Position numbers and translations under genes: made by a program
The notes under the pieces: generated by a model
The model's input: the letters and a program-made list of their open reading frames with translations, nothing else
Told to the model about the DNA's origin: nothing
Databases searched by the model: none
Shown here: positions 19,569 to 29,847 of the stretch, in pieces
How the letters are laid out: the number at the start of each line of letters is the position of its first letter
Position numbering within the stretch: the stretch's first letter is position 1
Source of the DNA: Reticulitermes lucifugus
Taxonomy: Eukaryota; Arthropoda; Insecta; Blattodea; Rhinotermitidae
NCBI GenBank assembly: GCA_026260175.1
Contig: JAKCWW010000002.1
Coordinates: forward strand, 258,974-292,999
Direction of reading: 5' to 3'
Length of the DNA: 34,026 bases

Positions 19569-19742
19569 CAATCATTCTTAACCTTGGCTCTAGGTAGGGT
19601 GACGGGTCAACTTTACGGCCCGGCCGCTTAACTCACGGGGAAAAGCTCAAGTTGCCCTTTAAATAGGAATCTGTGTGGGCCCCAGAGCCAATTTGGACAC
19701 TTTGAAGAATAAGCGAAACTTTTTCCTGTCAGGAATCGAAAT
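19569..19742 (-). mobile_element. SINE, same body family
   Basis: Minus strand from 19742: TTTCGATTCCTGACAGG (B box), CAAAGTGTCCAAATTGGC, GGGGCCCACACAGATTCC, TTTCCCCGTGAGTTAAGCGG (module), CCGTAAAGTTGACCCG and CCTAGAGCCAAGGTTAAG. The order matches the copies at 32800-33003 and 11160-11470. Composition is clearly less AT-rich than the flanks. Confidence 0.6.
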
Positions 19743-19803
19743 ATAATTACTCCGTCATTCATTACAAGCGAAACGCGAGATGAAGAAGGCTATAGAAGTA
19801 AAA

Positions 19804-20080
19804 CTCTTGGAATTTGAGATATGCGTTATTCTGGGTTATTATGCAGCGTCGAATGACAATCCTTTACCGACCTTTCGGTACAATGTATAGGTCCCATCTT
19901 CAAGGGTCAAGCAGTCCAAGAAGAAAAGAAAGTTTGGACTTCTTGACCCTTGAAGATGGGACCGACACGTTGTCCCGAAACGTCGGTAAAGGATTACTAT
20001 TCGACGCTGCGTAATAACCCAGAGGAGCTCAGATCTCTTCGACATCGCGGCCGAAGCCTGACATCACCTCTTAGAATTTG
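19804..20080. mobile_element. Foldback family B copy with 13-bp TSD
   Basis: CTCTTGGAATTTG (19804-19816) and CTCTTAGAATTTG (20068-20080) match at 12 of 13 positions and bracket a 251-bp insert. Inside, the left arm (from about 19817) and right arm are inverted repeats: ATTCTGGGTTATTATGCAGC against its complement at 20007-20027, CCTTTACCGACCTTTCGG against the complement near 19977-19993, and CCCATCTTCAAGGGTCAAG against its complement near 19943-19961. The right end extends with the module GACATCGCGGCCGAAGCCTG, also present at 15461 and 23422-23440. The two arms carry hammerhead-like hairpins in opposite directions. Short frames on both strands are shadows of the palindrome. Confidence 0.85.
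19946..19990 (+). ncRNA. Hammerhead-like hairpin with C3 replaced
   Basis: TTGAAGA (19950-19956), T, GGGAC (19958-19962), loop, GTCCC (19972-19976), GAAACGTCGG (19977-19986). The layout is that of the family A motif, but the first core base is T. The left arm of this element reads TTGAAGA on the minus strand, with GAAAGG in place of GAAACG. Loss of the C3-G8 pair should weaken or abolish cleavage. Confidence 0.55.
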
Positions 20081-20640
20081 TTTGTCTGTACTCTCTCTTG
20101 AGTTTTTCTTATTCACAGATGTCAAATAATAAATTGGTAACTGGGAAGAGAGCGAGGGCCTTGTTAAAGCGAAAAAAAACTTACTGAGATGCTGAAAGGA
20201 TTAGTGATAAATAGGTCTACAAATAAAACAACGTGGGTTGTTACGGTTTCTTTTTTTTTTGGGGGGGGGGAATACAAAAATACCTAATGAATGTACTTTC
20301 GTCTGATTGGTGAAATGAGCCGCCAGTTATTGACCCCTGATCATTTAGGCTTGGCTCATACAATGCGAAATATTTTTCGGTATAACATATAGAGTCATTA
20401 TTTTACTGACCAATAACCTTTGTCACGTTCTGCTGCTATTCCAACGCGTGTGTGTATGACCCTCTTAGCGGAAAAGGATAATGGGGCCGATAAAATGTGA
20501 CAAAGCATATTGCTAAGATAAAATAATGTTCTGTTTAACAGAAAGATATCCAAGATAGAAGAAGGATTTTAACTAAGATTTTTAAAAGTTAGTAATTACA
20601 GCAAAAGAAAGCAGATGCTTATTATTTATAATATTACTTT
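20081..20640. other. No gene seen
   Basis: AT-rich DNA around the T10-G10 tract. No recognisable coding or repeat content. Confidence 0.4.
20251..20270. repeat. T10-G10 homopolymer junction
   Basis: Exactly ten T followed by ten G. It may be a real poly-T/poly-G tract or a sequencing/assembly feature. Confidence 0.9.
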
Positions 20641-20642
20641 CT

Positions 20643-20823
20643 GTATGGAATCAGTTCGCAAGGGGCTTTATTTTTAAAGATAATTGGCTTTTATCCCAGA
20701 TGCACAGACAGGACAAACCATTTCTTTTCAGATCGTGAAAGAGAGTAATATCAGTGCAGCCATTGCGACAGGTGTTTTGTAAAAGTACAATCACTGTTGG
20801 TACAAAAGTCAGAAAAACTGTAA
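20643..20823 (+). pseudogene. C2H2 zinc-finger gene fragment, decayed
   Basis: In the frame starting 20643: VWNQFARGFIFKDNWLLSQM then HRQDKPFLF and a stop (20736-20738). This matches a C2H2 finger plus linker (C-x2-C..GFIFKDNLLSH-x3-H..DKPF), but the four zinc ligands appear replaced by W, F, Q and Q, and one residue seems to be extra. After a frameshift, 20749-20820 reads YQCSHCDRCFVKVQSLLVQK SEKL and a stop at 20821-20823. Here both cysteines (C-x2-C) and the conserved F and L are present, but the histidines are missing. Two adjacent fingers joined by a frameshift and lacking introns suggest a processed or duplicated pseudogene scrap of a DNA-binding zinc-finger protein. No further fingers are visible on either side. 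Confidence 0.65.
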
Positions 20824-21065
20824 AGAATAGGCTGCGAAACCAATTTTAATAATTTGGAAGATGTAATTATAAATCTTCGATTCCTGCTGATATCTCTTAA
20901 ATGCTATTTAGCGATCATTTTTCCTTCTTTTTAATTACCAGTAAACCTAGTGCTAAATAGTGGCGATTGTCATTTAGCAACGCGCACTTCCAGACAAAAC
21001 TATGACTCCTTCATAATTTCCAGCACTACACAGTCTAGGTTACATGGCGAAGCTAGCCCGTCGCC

Positions 21066-21323
21066 ATGTTTTTACTTTTTCATATACAAGTTACTATACT
21101 TAAGCATAGCTTAAGAAATACCTCTTTTGCTCAATTTAAACAACCCGGAGGCCATAAGACTTACGTAGAAAATGACGACGTAGATTACTTGTTTGATTTT
21201 TCTACAATATCTGTTCTAAACATCTTCCAATCGAAAGATTGGCAAATTTTGGCTAAACTTAAAAAAGACAAATTTCATGAACTCTATCTAGCGGATCTCG
21301 AATTGCTTCATGTACGCAGTTAG
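21066..21323 (+). CDS. Unrecognised 85-codon open frame
   Basis: It starts at an ATG in GTCGCCATGTTTT and ends at TAG. The product has a hydrophobic start (MFLLFHIQVTI) and a fairly charged remainder (YVENDDVDYLFDF, LAKLKKDKFHELYLADLELL), less repeat-like than other frames in the window. I do not recognise a family. It could be a single exon, a piece of a transposon protein, or chance. There are no supporting splice or promoter signals that I trust. Confidence 0.15.
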   Translation: MFLLFHIQVTILKHSLRNTSFAQFKQPGGHKTYVENDDVDYLFDFSTISVLNIFQSKDWQILAKLKKDKFHELYLADLELLHVRS

Positions 21324-21654
21324 AGAGAAGGACAGAAGGAGGAATTTAATAGGCTCTTCGCAGAAATAAAAGCTCACCTAGAAGCATTTTCGTACAAAAT
21401 TAGAGGTTATGCTTACGAATCTGAAACAAGTCTCTACAGTATTACAGAGTAGTCAGCATCGAAATGTGACTTTGTTAACAAGCCCTGATTTCCCGTTACA
21501 AAACTAATATTTTTGCACATTCTACAGAATATTACAAAAAAAGTCGCATATTGTTTAAATATATATATACCCATATATACTTATATATATACCTATATAC
21601 ACTGCCACATAACATTATAACATCTCCGTTACGTGGAGGTAGTAGCCTATCACT

Positions 21655-21865
21655 TCCTCGTAAGGATTTCCCATCATATTCATTCATTCTATAGTCTGTC
21701 TTACGAGACGTCCATAGCCTCTTCCAAAGAGAGTTCTCCACAGAGTGTGATCTAGTACGCCCTCTTTCAAATTTTTAGTATCCTCTCGTTTCCTTTAAGA
21801 TCATCCAGTAGCTGCTTACGTCTTCTTCTTCATCTTCCAGTCACTTGTATCCTTCCTTTACTTGT
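21655..21865 (-). pseudogene. 3' end of LINE reverse-transcriptase ORF, decayed (same family as 5953)
   Basis: Minus strand from about 21861: GRIQVTG, stop, DEEEDV or RRRRK depending on frame, QLLDDLK, ERILKI, then ENSLWKRLWTSRKTDYRMNE. Piecing frames together gives the order VTGR-RRRRKQLLDDLK-...-DHTLW-TLFGRGYG of the insect LINE C-terminus, in the same order as at 5953-6168 (GRRGRRNKQL, DLKERRRWKLKGEALDRTL). Several frameshifts and stops are present, so it is inactive. The 69-codon minus-strand frame at 21532-21741 is part of this remnant. Confidence 0.7.
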
Positions 21866-23180
21866 CTCTGTTTTTGCAAAGAGACTATCCCGGAAAAGTA
21901 ATAACGTCTTAGTTTTCGCATCTTATTATATGCGCATTATTAGCAGTAAGAAATTTTGGATTTCCAAAGTGTGGCTCACCTGCAGTGATTGGTGTTCGTA
22001 AAAGCATTTTTCTAGCCCCTTAATTGGTTACGATAGAAGAAAGATACCTTAGGGCAGATAGAAAGATGTATGACGATGTCTTAAAATGATCTGCTTTTAT
22101 GAAGTACGGAATTTTGGCTCAGAATTTTGTCTCTTGTTTGTGTGTTCGTGGTAAATTTGGTATAATTTTGAGGGGTGTATGCATAGTCCGAATTCTTTAA
22201 AATGCAGAAAAAAAAAATATATATATATATTCTGCAAAGTTGTTAAGCAGCAAACTTACTCTCAACAGGCCGGCAGTTTCTATAAAAGCAAACTCACTTG
22301 CGACAGTGCCAGGGATGAATAAAAAAGAAAGAGTTTTCGAAGCTACTTTGGTTATTAACGTAACACGTGTCAATAGGCCTATAGGTTATCCAGAGTTTAA
22401 GGGCTTGAGAGTCAAAGCAAGTGCCGTTTTGTGAAGTGTTTACAAATGATAACAAAAAGTAACAAATGTTGCAAATGTAAAGAAGTAGTTCAAAAACACG
22501 GAATTATTTTGTTCGCTTCTGCTTTTGTCGTAATGAAAATAAATATGGGCCGGGCTTCAAAAGTTCTTTGTGTGTTTTCTTGCTTTTATTGAAGTAAATT
22601 TGTACTTCAGCCCTCAAAGCTGTCCCTCGCTCTTACAGCGGGTATCTGAACTTGGTTTTGCAGGAACTTTAGCTTTATTTAATTTATAAAAATGCAGTTA
22701 CAAAACCTCCATTCCCCGAGGGCTGACCCTTATTGTCACAGGTTTGACAAATACGTTCACATAAATGAAGCCGTTCTGTCTTCGTGAAGGATTTCCTTTG
22801 CTCTTCCACATATTCGCTCTCTCTTTAATCGCAACTGTGGCATTAATTTCTTTTACTTGAGACGTAGCAGTTGGATCAGTCATATTTTACACACAGGCGA
22901 TCATTTTTGAGAATCAGTCTGTCTGTGTATCACTCTTCTGTCTGAATTTTACGGTGTAAGTATATTTTCAGAATACACAAGAAATTTAAGCCGATTCATT
23001 TAATACAAGCTTTAAACAGGATCTACTGAAGCCATGCAAATAGGATTATTATTATTATTGTGACTACTAGTAGTAGTAGTAATAGTAATAGTGCCCTTGT
23101 AAACAAAAAATAAATTATGAGTCCGTAACGTATGTTACATAAGACACTGAAATGAATCAAATTAACCATCACAGAAAACG
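21866..23180. other. No gene seen
   Basis: AT-rich with a (TA)n run at 22217-22230 and a TAGTAGTAGTAGTAATAG stretch at 23069-23086. The 64-codon plus-strand frame at 22240-22434 has no recognisable domain. Confidence 0.45.
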
Positions 23181-23457
23181 TTATACGTGTTAGTTGAGAT
23201 CTGCGCTCTTCTGGGGTATTATGCAGCATTGGTGGTAATTCTCTACCGACGTTTCGAGACAATATATCAGTCCAGTCTTCAAGGGTAAAGAAGTCCAAGA
23301 AGACTTGGACTTGGATTTGTCGACCCTTGAAAATGAGACCGGTACATTATCCCGAAACGTCTATACAGAATTACCACTCAACGCTGTGTGATAGCCCAGA
23401 AGAGCGCACATATCATCTACATCGCGGCGCAAGCCTGAAATCACGCATTATACGTGT
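23181..23457. mobile_element. Foldback family B copy with 10-bp TSD
   Basis: A perfect 10-bp direct repeat TTATACGTGT at 23181-23190 and 23448-23457 brackets a 257-bp insert. Left arm: GATCTGCGCTCTTCTGGGG, TATTATGCAGCATT, TACCGACGTTTCGAGAC, TCTTCAAGGGTAAAGAAGTC. The right arm repeats these in inverse order (CGACCCTTGAAAATGAGACC, ATTATCCCGAAACGTC, CAACGCTGTGTGATAGCCCA, GAAGAGCGCACATATC) and ends with the ACATCGCGGCGCAAGCCTGA module. The hammerhead-like core reads TTGAAGA in the left arm (minus strand) and TTGAAAA in the right arm. Confidence 0.85.
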
Positions 23458-24410
23458 CAATTTAATTTTCGAATGAGACCTACATTTAGACAGTATCTTT
23501 CAGGTTTAGTTTTCATCGCATCCACTTTTACAACCAGCATGGCATCTCTTCATAGTATATTTGTGTCTGCCTTTATATTTATTCCTAACTATATTTTAAA
23601 AGAAATCAACACTCACGAGGTGTTGACGCGAACACTTGGCCACGGTTTCGGAACTAAGTGTTATAGAATATAGCCGTATGTATAAGGAGGTTCAATTTAC
23701 ACGTGGCAACTAATCTATGATTTAACCGAAATGGCATTCAATTATATAATAAGGAAAGTTATTTCTGAAATAAGGATTTGGTGTTAAAGAAACCTGTTTA
23801 ATCAACAGCATAAAACCTTTAAATTTATAGGTGAATGGTGGCTCTGTATAAGGGAAGAACATAGGCTGTGATAGTTGCATAACAATTTTCTGAGGAAAAC
23901 ATTTGACAATAAGAGAGCGACAAGTAAGGATAACGCGTTGTAATGAAGGGTTTCGTAATGTGTATTACCCATCTGATATATTTACGGTAATTAAATCATT
24001 TGGAAAGCAGAATGGCGGATGTAATAAATTAATAGGCCTAACCCATATGAATTAAGTCCTTGGGGGATAAGGCTCTTAAATTACTTAATGTTAAATGGCA
24101 AGTTAATATTAAAAATGAAAAAAGAGAAATTAATTATGCATATATAAAGTGTAAAAATCCATCCCAATAGAGGTTCTATTGTTGAACGTCTAGGATAACC
24201 GTGATTAAACTCCAGGTTTCCTGAAAGTGGTAAATATTTTTGACCGCCTCATTACCTATTAAGGAACGCTATGTGTCACGGAGTTACTTGGGTTCATCTA
24301 GCACAGATTAGCAATGCAATGAACATCACTGATCCTGCGAGATGCTGCAAAACTACAGTTAGGATTATCACGTCCAGGGAGTACTATTGGCTACACTGAC
24401 GGACAGAACG
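23458..24410. other. No gene seen
   Basis: AT-rich sequence. The 66-codon plus-strand frame at 23473-23673 is hydrophobic but has no recognisable family. Confidence 0.45.
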
Positions 24411-24414
24411 AACA

Positions 24415-24495
24415 AAATAATTAAAGCACTTGGACGTTGTTGCTTCAGATACCTAGAGTTGTGGGTTTGAAACCCTCTGATTGCACGGCTGCTGA
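24415..24495 (+). mobile_element. tRNA-like SINE head fragment
   Basis: TTGTGGGTTTGAAACCCTCTG (24459-24479) is a B-box-like stretch with flanking self-complementarity (GGGTTT, AAACCC), preceded by GCACTTGGACGTTGTTGC as a decayed A-box side. No body module is seen after it. Confidence 0.45.
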
Positions 24496-24499
24496 TTAC

Positions 24500-25190
24500 C
24501 CATTCGTTACATGTTACAAAGTAGTAAGTAAGCACATCAGAGAGCCTAATAATTTTTATGTTGCGCTGATGGAATGATGGTTGTGATTTCTGTCCAGAGA
24601 GGACAAGTCTCTCCCTTCGTAGAGTAATATTGAAGGAGAGAACGCAGAAGTTATTTATAGGACCAAGCGGCAGTGCATTTGGTAAGTCTCATTCTCTGGT
24701 TTCAATCTGATATCCCTAATAAAAGCATGCAATCTGGTGGTGTCTACTATCCAATGTCGATCACTCTTAATCTGAACAACAAAGACAACAATAATGAAAA
24801 ATGTCTTTACTAATTCCTGTGTGTCTGTGGTCTTGCCTCTCAAAGCTATATACAAGCCTCCACATATACATATCTATAATTCAGAGGGTATGCGATTCAC
24901 TTTAAAACTATAAATGTAATTAAATAGCTAAATTTTCTGGGCTATTTTCCTGAAAATTTTATTTTTTGCACTGAGGTAACTAAATAGGTAGCAGAATTAA
25001 CTTTTTAAAATAATGTACTATGTGGGCTGCAGGTTCTGCTGAACAAATGGTTATCTTAAATTTTTTAACATATTTTATACAAATTGTTGTTTCTGTCTAT
25101 ACGTTAATTACATTAACTTTTAAGTTCTTTATTGCGCTAATTCAGTTACTTGGACCAGTAAAAGAGAAATATTAAAATTATTATCAAAAT
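24500..25190. other. No gene seen
   Basis: Strongly AT-rich. A 66-codon minus-strand frame at 24655-24855 has no recognisable family. Confidence 0.45.
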
Positions 25191-25197
25191 ATTACTT

Positions 25198-25252
25198 TGC
25201 TATGTGTTTCGGTAAGTTATATCTTCTTCAGACTATTAACATATTGAAGTAA
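25198..25252 (-). ncRNA. Diverged hammerhead-like motif
   Basis: Minus strand: CTGAAGA (25234-25228), AGATATAACTTACC, GAAAC (25211-25207), ACATAGC. CTGAAGA and GAAAC are intact and at the right distance, but stem II is weak (TA..TA). It could be a decayed member of another family or coincidence. Confidence 0.35.
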
Positions 25253-25799
25253 CTTATTATATTTTGACCGTAGCAAACCTTAAGTTTTTGTAATAAGCCG
25301 TTCAAATTTCTTTGATGAAATTAGGTGTGGAATAATTTCTAAGTAAATTAGGCTTGCTGGTTATACGTAAACGCATTTATACCAGATTGCTAAAACTGAA
25401 TTATAGCGTGGTTGAATCTTTGGTTGTTTACGTATGTATAAGAAGACATAGGATTTTATATAAAACATTATTATTAAATAGGTTAAAAATGCCCTACTTA
25501 GCAATGAATTAAGATAAATTCAATAATTGATGTATAAGGATTATCCACTTGTGTGTGACAGAAAAGGAGTAACTTTATAATAGGCCTAGATTATATTAAA
25601 ATAATGTAACTCTCAAACTATGGCGTTCTATGTGTAGGGTTAACCTCCTTAATATCTCTGATGACACGTGAAAAGAAAGCCTAGACAAAATGTAGTTATA
25701 AAAAAGGATTTGTGATAAAGATGCTAACATTTATATCAATAAGGAAATAGGTATGCTAATTTACGCAATCATACATGAAGTCCTATAATATTTTCTGAT

Positions 25800-25985
25800 G
25801 AAATGGAACCCTACATGACGAGATATAAATTACTAACAGCGATTTTAGAGAGGGTTTGAAATTCAGGGACAAGCAGTCATAAATAATTTCTTTTTGAACT
25901 GCTAGACCCTGAATATGAAGGCACTGCACCCTTCGAAACGTACGGAATACTGTACCAGTCGACATGATGTAACATCCAAGGAGAC
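25800..25985. repeat. Diverged foldback remnant, family E, with hammerhead-like arm
   Basis: The centre is clearly inverted: ATTCAGGGACAAGCAGT (25861-25877) against ACTGCTAGACCCTGAAT (25898-25914). The outer arms are strongly diverged. The right arm (plus strand) reads CTGAATA (25909-25915), T, GAAGG, loop, CCTTC, GAAACGTACGG, again the hammerhead layout but with G8 changed to T. The outer right end ACCAGTCGACATGATGTAAC recurs at 9032. No TSD found. Confidence 0.55.
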
Positions 25986-25989
25986 ATAG

Positions 25990-26625
25990 ACGTTAAAGTC
26001 CTGCATTAGATAATGGCAATCAGAAATGTTACCTGACAATATAATCAGGAATATTTACATAATGAGATGAAAATGGCCCTGTAGGTAATCTCTACTTGAG
26101 TAGTGCTCATAAAGTGACAATGTATCTCAGAATATCCACAATAAAGTAAAACAACGAGGCAATTTCAATTCACAGGGACACGGTATAGGACGTTGCACCA
26201 TTACAGGCTACAAGTGACGAGATGACATTTTCTTAAGTAGCCGAGCTAATCTCTGTGATTGGCACAGTTCTACACTCAACATTCATCTGAAAGCAAAGCT
26301 ATGTTTTCAGAAATTAAGCTTATTTTCACTTTCATTTTCTGTATTTCTTTGTTATTTAATATTTTCCCCGCCATTTTCAATTACATTTATAGAGACCTAT
26401 GTCAGTAAAATCTACAGAGGAATTTCCGGCTTTATTAAAATTGCTATTTTCGCAAAGCCGAATTACGTCGAAAACTGCTTGCCCAATAACACAACGTAAT
26501 ATCCCAAAAGCTTTGAATCTTCAGCAACTTCACTGTTAGAATGTCAAACCTATGGTAATTGTAAGAAATCTTGCATAGATCACCTAAGGATAGAGAGAAA
26601 AATATTGGAATTTTCAAGAAATATA
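25990..26625. other. No gene seen
   Basis: AT-rich sequence without recognised features. Confidence 0.45.
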
Positions 26626-26629
26626 AATA

Positions 26630-26789
26630 CATTCCTGTCTTAATTTCGTAATAATAGAAACACATTCCTGTCTTAATTTCGTAATAATATAAACACATTC
26701 CTGTCTTAATTTCGTAATAATATAAACACATTCCTGTCTTAATTTCGTAACAATATAAACACATTCCTGTCTTAATTTCGTAATAATAT
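26630..26789. repeat. 33-bp minisatellite, about 4.8 copies
   Basis: Unit CATTCCTGTCTTAATTTCGT followed by AATAATATAAACA; copies start at 26630, 26663, 26696, 26729 and 26762, the last one truncated. Copies differ at one or two bases. Because 33 is a multiple of three, two minus-strand frames cross the array and encode 11-residue repeats (TGMCLYYYEIK; VTKLRQECVYI); I regard these as a by-product. Confidence 0.95.
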
Positions 26790-29210
26790 CCCTCATAAAA
26801 GCCTCATTTGTTGCCCAGCGATTGTCTTCTGTTTCCAGCGCTGATGGTATATCTAGACGCCCACAATTTTGACGAGGATTGAGAGGTGAAAACAGTTATG
26901 ACAAAATGGCTGATAATGCAGGACACGAACTGATATCAACAGGGAATAAAAATGTTCGTCCCAATCTAAGATAAATGCCTTAAATCTGGTAGGGACAATG
27001 CAGAAAATAGCGGAAAGTCAGTAATATTAGTGTGAACTGTTCTTATTAGAGATGAAAATTAACTACATAAAACATGTGAACTTAGAATAATATTGTGACT
27101 GACGCTCATATTACTTAATTTATTTCCTGTTTTTATAGTGTCATTGACTACATTAAATCCATCTAAACTATGGTCGTCCGACTTTGCTTCAAACGCAAGT
27201 AACTTAAATTTACTTTCTACTTCCTTTTACATGACGGTGGGTTTGCTTATATTCGAGTCTCTCCACGGGAAGAGGATCTGTGTTACTCACAATCATTATC
27301 ACATAGTCTGCTGGATGGTGTGGTCTATCTTTATATGCTTCTTAACAGGAAAGGAAAAAATGGAGAGACATTCTTCTTAAGAATGGAATTCGACTCGGAG
27401 ATTTATACATTGGTTGATTTTAGAGAATGCAGCTTAGCCTTCAGAATCAACTTTTCTTTAATTACAATAACACTCACTTTTCGAATTTAGATAACATATC
27501 TTACTTCCATAATTGCCTGAGGAATATAATCTAAATGATACTTTGGGAAAACTAATGCATTCTTTTCGTAACAATGTGAAGGACTTGTAAGTGGTCTGAT
27601 AGAACACAGCACAGTTATGAAGCCCAAATGCAACTGAAAGCAAAACCCACTATCAAATTGGGAATTAAAATTACACCCACAAAATATATGCATGTGCTTT
27701 TTACGAGTTTCAAAATACAGTGATTATTTCTCTAAACAACTATAACAGGCCGTAAAAATCTATAATGATTTTTTGTGGGGTGGGAACTAAGTACAGTTTA
27801 ATGCCAGCACTCAAAGAAAAGTACTGATTGCGTATTAATATATTATATTTTTTCTCTCGTATTACTGTTTTATGTATATAAAGAAATTAAATTCTAGACT
27901 AACAATTTAAAATATAATTTTCTTTTATTTTTTCGTTTCTGCCATGGAAGAGGAGAAAGTTAGGTAACCGATAGTGATACATGAATCAATTTTAACCCCA
28001 TTAGCTAAACAGAACACGCAATTAATAGCGGAAATTTGCATTACAATATAAATTTGTACAGGACACATTTTAATGCGCACAGAAAATAAATGAGGCTTTT
28101 AAGACAAGAGTGAATTATATGCTGGAAAAATTAGAAGAATTCTGAAGAGTTAAAACGTTTCTATACAAATATGGCACATTCCGATACCTACATTAAATTC
28201 CATTTCCATTGATGCCCCTAAGAATCCGCCACTTTTTTCTAAAGTTACTGGAGAACGTAATTATAAATGAGGCGCTCTTTCTTTATAAAATAAGGAAATA
28301 ATTATTTGGAGAAATAGAGAATGAAATTAATTAATTTGTGCCATTAGAATAGGAATCTCAGTTGAAGTCCATTCACAAGTGTTTGGAATTGCAAATAAGG
28401 AATTTTTGGCTTAGTTGTGTTATTTAAAGTTGAGTATGCTCTGTAGTTTCAATAGTCTGAACTGTGCTAGTAAACTGAACTTATGTAACTGCAGACGACA
28501 GTCAATAGTTAAAGATAGTTTCGGTATAAAGAAAAGATTTAATCCGCTAAAAGTGTCCGCACGGTGCGAGAAACATACCGTTTTATCTGCTCTAACACTG
28601 AGGTCATTTTTTCAAGTCCCAATTATTATGAACCTAATGTGTTTTCGAGACCACCAAATTATGTGTGTGTGTCTGTGTCTCTGCCTCTCTTTATGTGTGT
28701 CTTTGTATGTAGATTCCCATTTAAACTTCTGAAAGAATCAACTGATACTGACTAAAGTTTGTACAAACATTATGCCAAAAACAACTTTTGTTTAATTCCC
28801 TAAAATCGGTAAAAACAACATGGCTGACGCCGTAACCTGTGAGGCTGGATAGACTGTGGCTTCACTTAATTTTAGGTCATGAAATTATATATGATAATAG
28901 ACCTCGAAAAATACGTAAATTAGATCTGCTTTAATATTCGTGTGGGACGTAACAAAATGGCGGCAGTAGGCCTACTGAACCTTTCTTTAGATTTCGGTTT
29001 GATGGCGATAAGTAAAGAGTTATTTGAGCTAGGACTGTGAAATTTAGCGAGAAGATAGAACATAGATATATCTATAAACTGCATTTGAAGAGTTGACTCC
29101 AAGTCAGAATTTACATATATATATAAAGACGAAGCGAATTTTTAGATTTTATGTGACAAGGTTAATGTATATAGAATTTGCATTCAAGTAACAAGTTCTT
29201 TACAAAAATA
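26790..29210. other. Long stretch without recognisable genes
   Basis: AT-rich. It has a short GT/CT-rich run at 28662-28705 (GTGTGTGTGTCTGTGTCTCT). Frames of 80 and 105 codons on the plus strand (27138-27380, 28415-28732) show no family; the second owes its Cys/Leu/Val-rich end to the GT/CT run. AAAATGGCGGCAGTAGGCCT at 28956-28975 is a local GC-rich island of motif type common in arthropods. Confidence 0.45.
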
Positions 29211-29216
29211 AAACAA

Positions 29217-29239
29217 AATAATAATAATAATAATAATAA
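29217..29239. repeat. (AAT)n microsatellite
   Basis: About seven perfect AAT units. Confidence 0.9.
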
Positions 29240-29610
29240 CAGACATGTGGATTTGGGATTTTATATTTTGGGAAGGTTAGATGTGAGTTCTCTTTGGAAA
29301 TGTTTTTCGTATGTTTGATTTCTCTTGAAGAGGCCTAGCATATATCGATATCCGGTCCAAGGAATCATATAATATACCTAAAGAACGTGCGCAATTATTC
29401 CTGAGAAGGAACAGTTTTGAATATCCAATCCGAAAACTAGTGAAGAGTATAAATATGTACTAGCATGCACTGAGAATCCATGTAGGAATTAGAACATTAC
29501 ACCGCACACAGTTGAGTGTACAATACATATAATATAGTATATTTTAAAACAAACAAGAAAAAATGTGTGAGATTTGAAGTTCTCATGCGTTAAATACGAA
29601 GATTATTTTC

Positions 29611-29847
29611 TTGTGGGTTAGGACACTGTGTATTTACTACGTGAGCACTGGCGTTTGGGAGAGATTTTTTACCGACTTTAGCGTAGAAGAAGAGTCACCA
29701 GATTCCTCCGAAATGGTTGCACTTATCAACAAAGGTGCATGGTGTTACAACGCAGAAGAACGCAATTTTAATAAAAATAATTTCTTTGATATTGCTAGAA
29801 ATATGATTAGACAAATAATTAAAACAGTCATTTCATTTGTACATTAA
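29611..29847 (+). CDS. Unrecognised 78-codon open frame
   Basis: It reads from ATG through VWERFFTDFSVEEESPDSSE and MVALINKGAWCYNAEERNF to a stop at 29845-29847. Composition is more protein-like than most frames nearby, but I recognise no family and see no splice or promoter context. Best treated as possible chance or exon fragment. Confidence 0.12.
   Translation: MWVRTLCIYYVSTGVWERFFTDFSVEEESPDSSEMVALINKGAWCYNAEERNFNKNNFFDIARNMIRQIIKTVISFVH

Noticed and set aside
19814-20045. Two opposite-strand frames with similar products
   Set aside because: They look alike because the sequence is a palindrome; not genes.
26630-26789. CRISPR array
   Set aside because: Units are directly adjacent with no unique spacers, and the genome is eukaryotic.
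26444-26796. Repeat protein with YYYEIKTGMCL units
   Set aside because: Derived from the 33-bp minisatellite; no start context, domain or conservation evidence.
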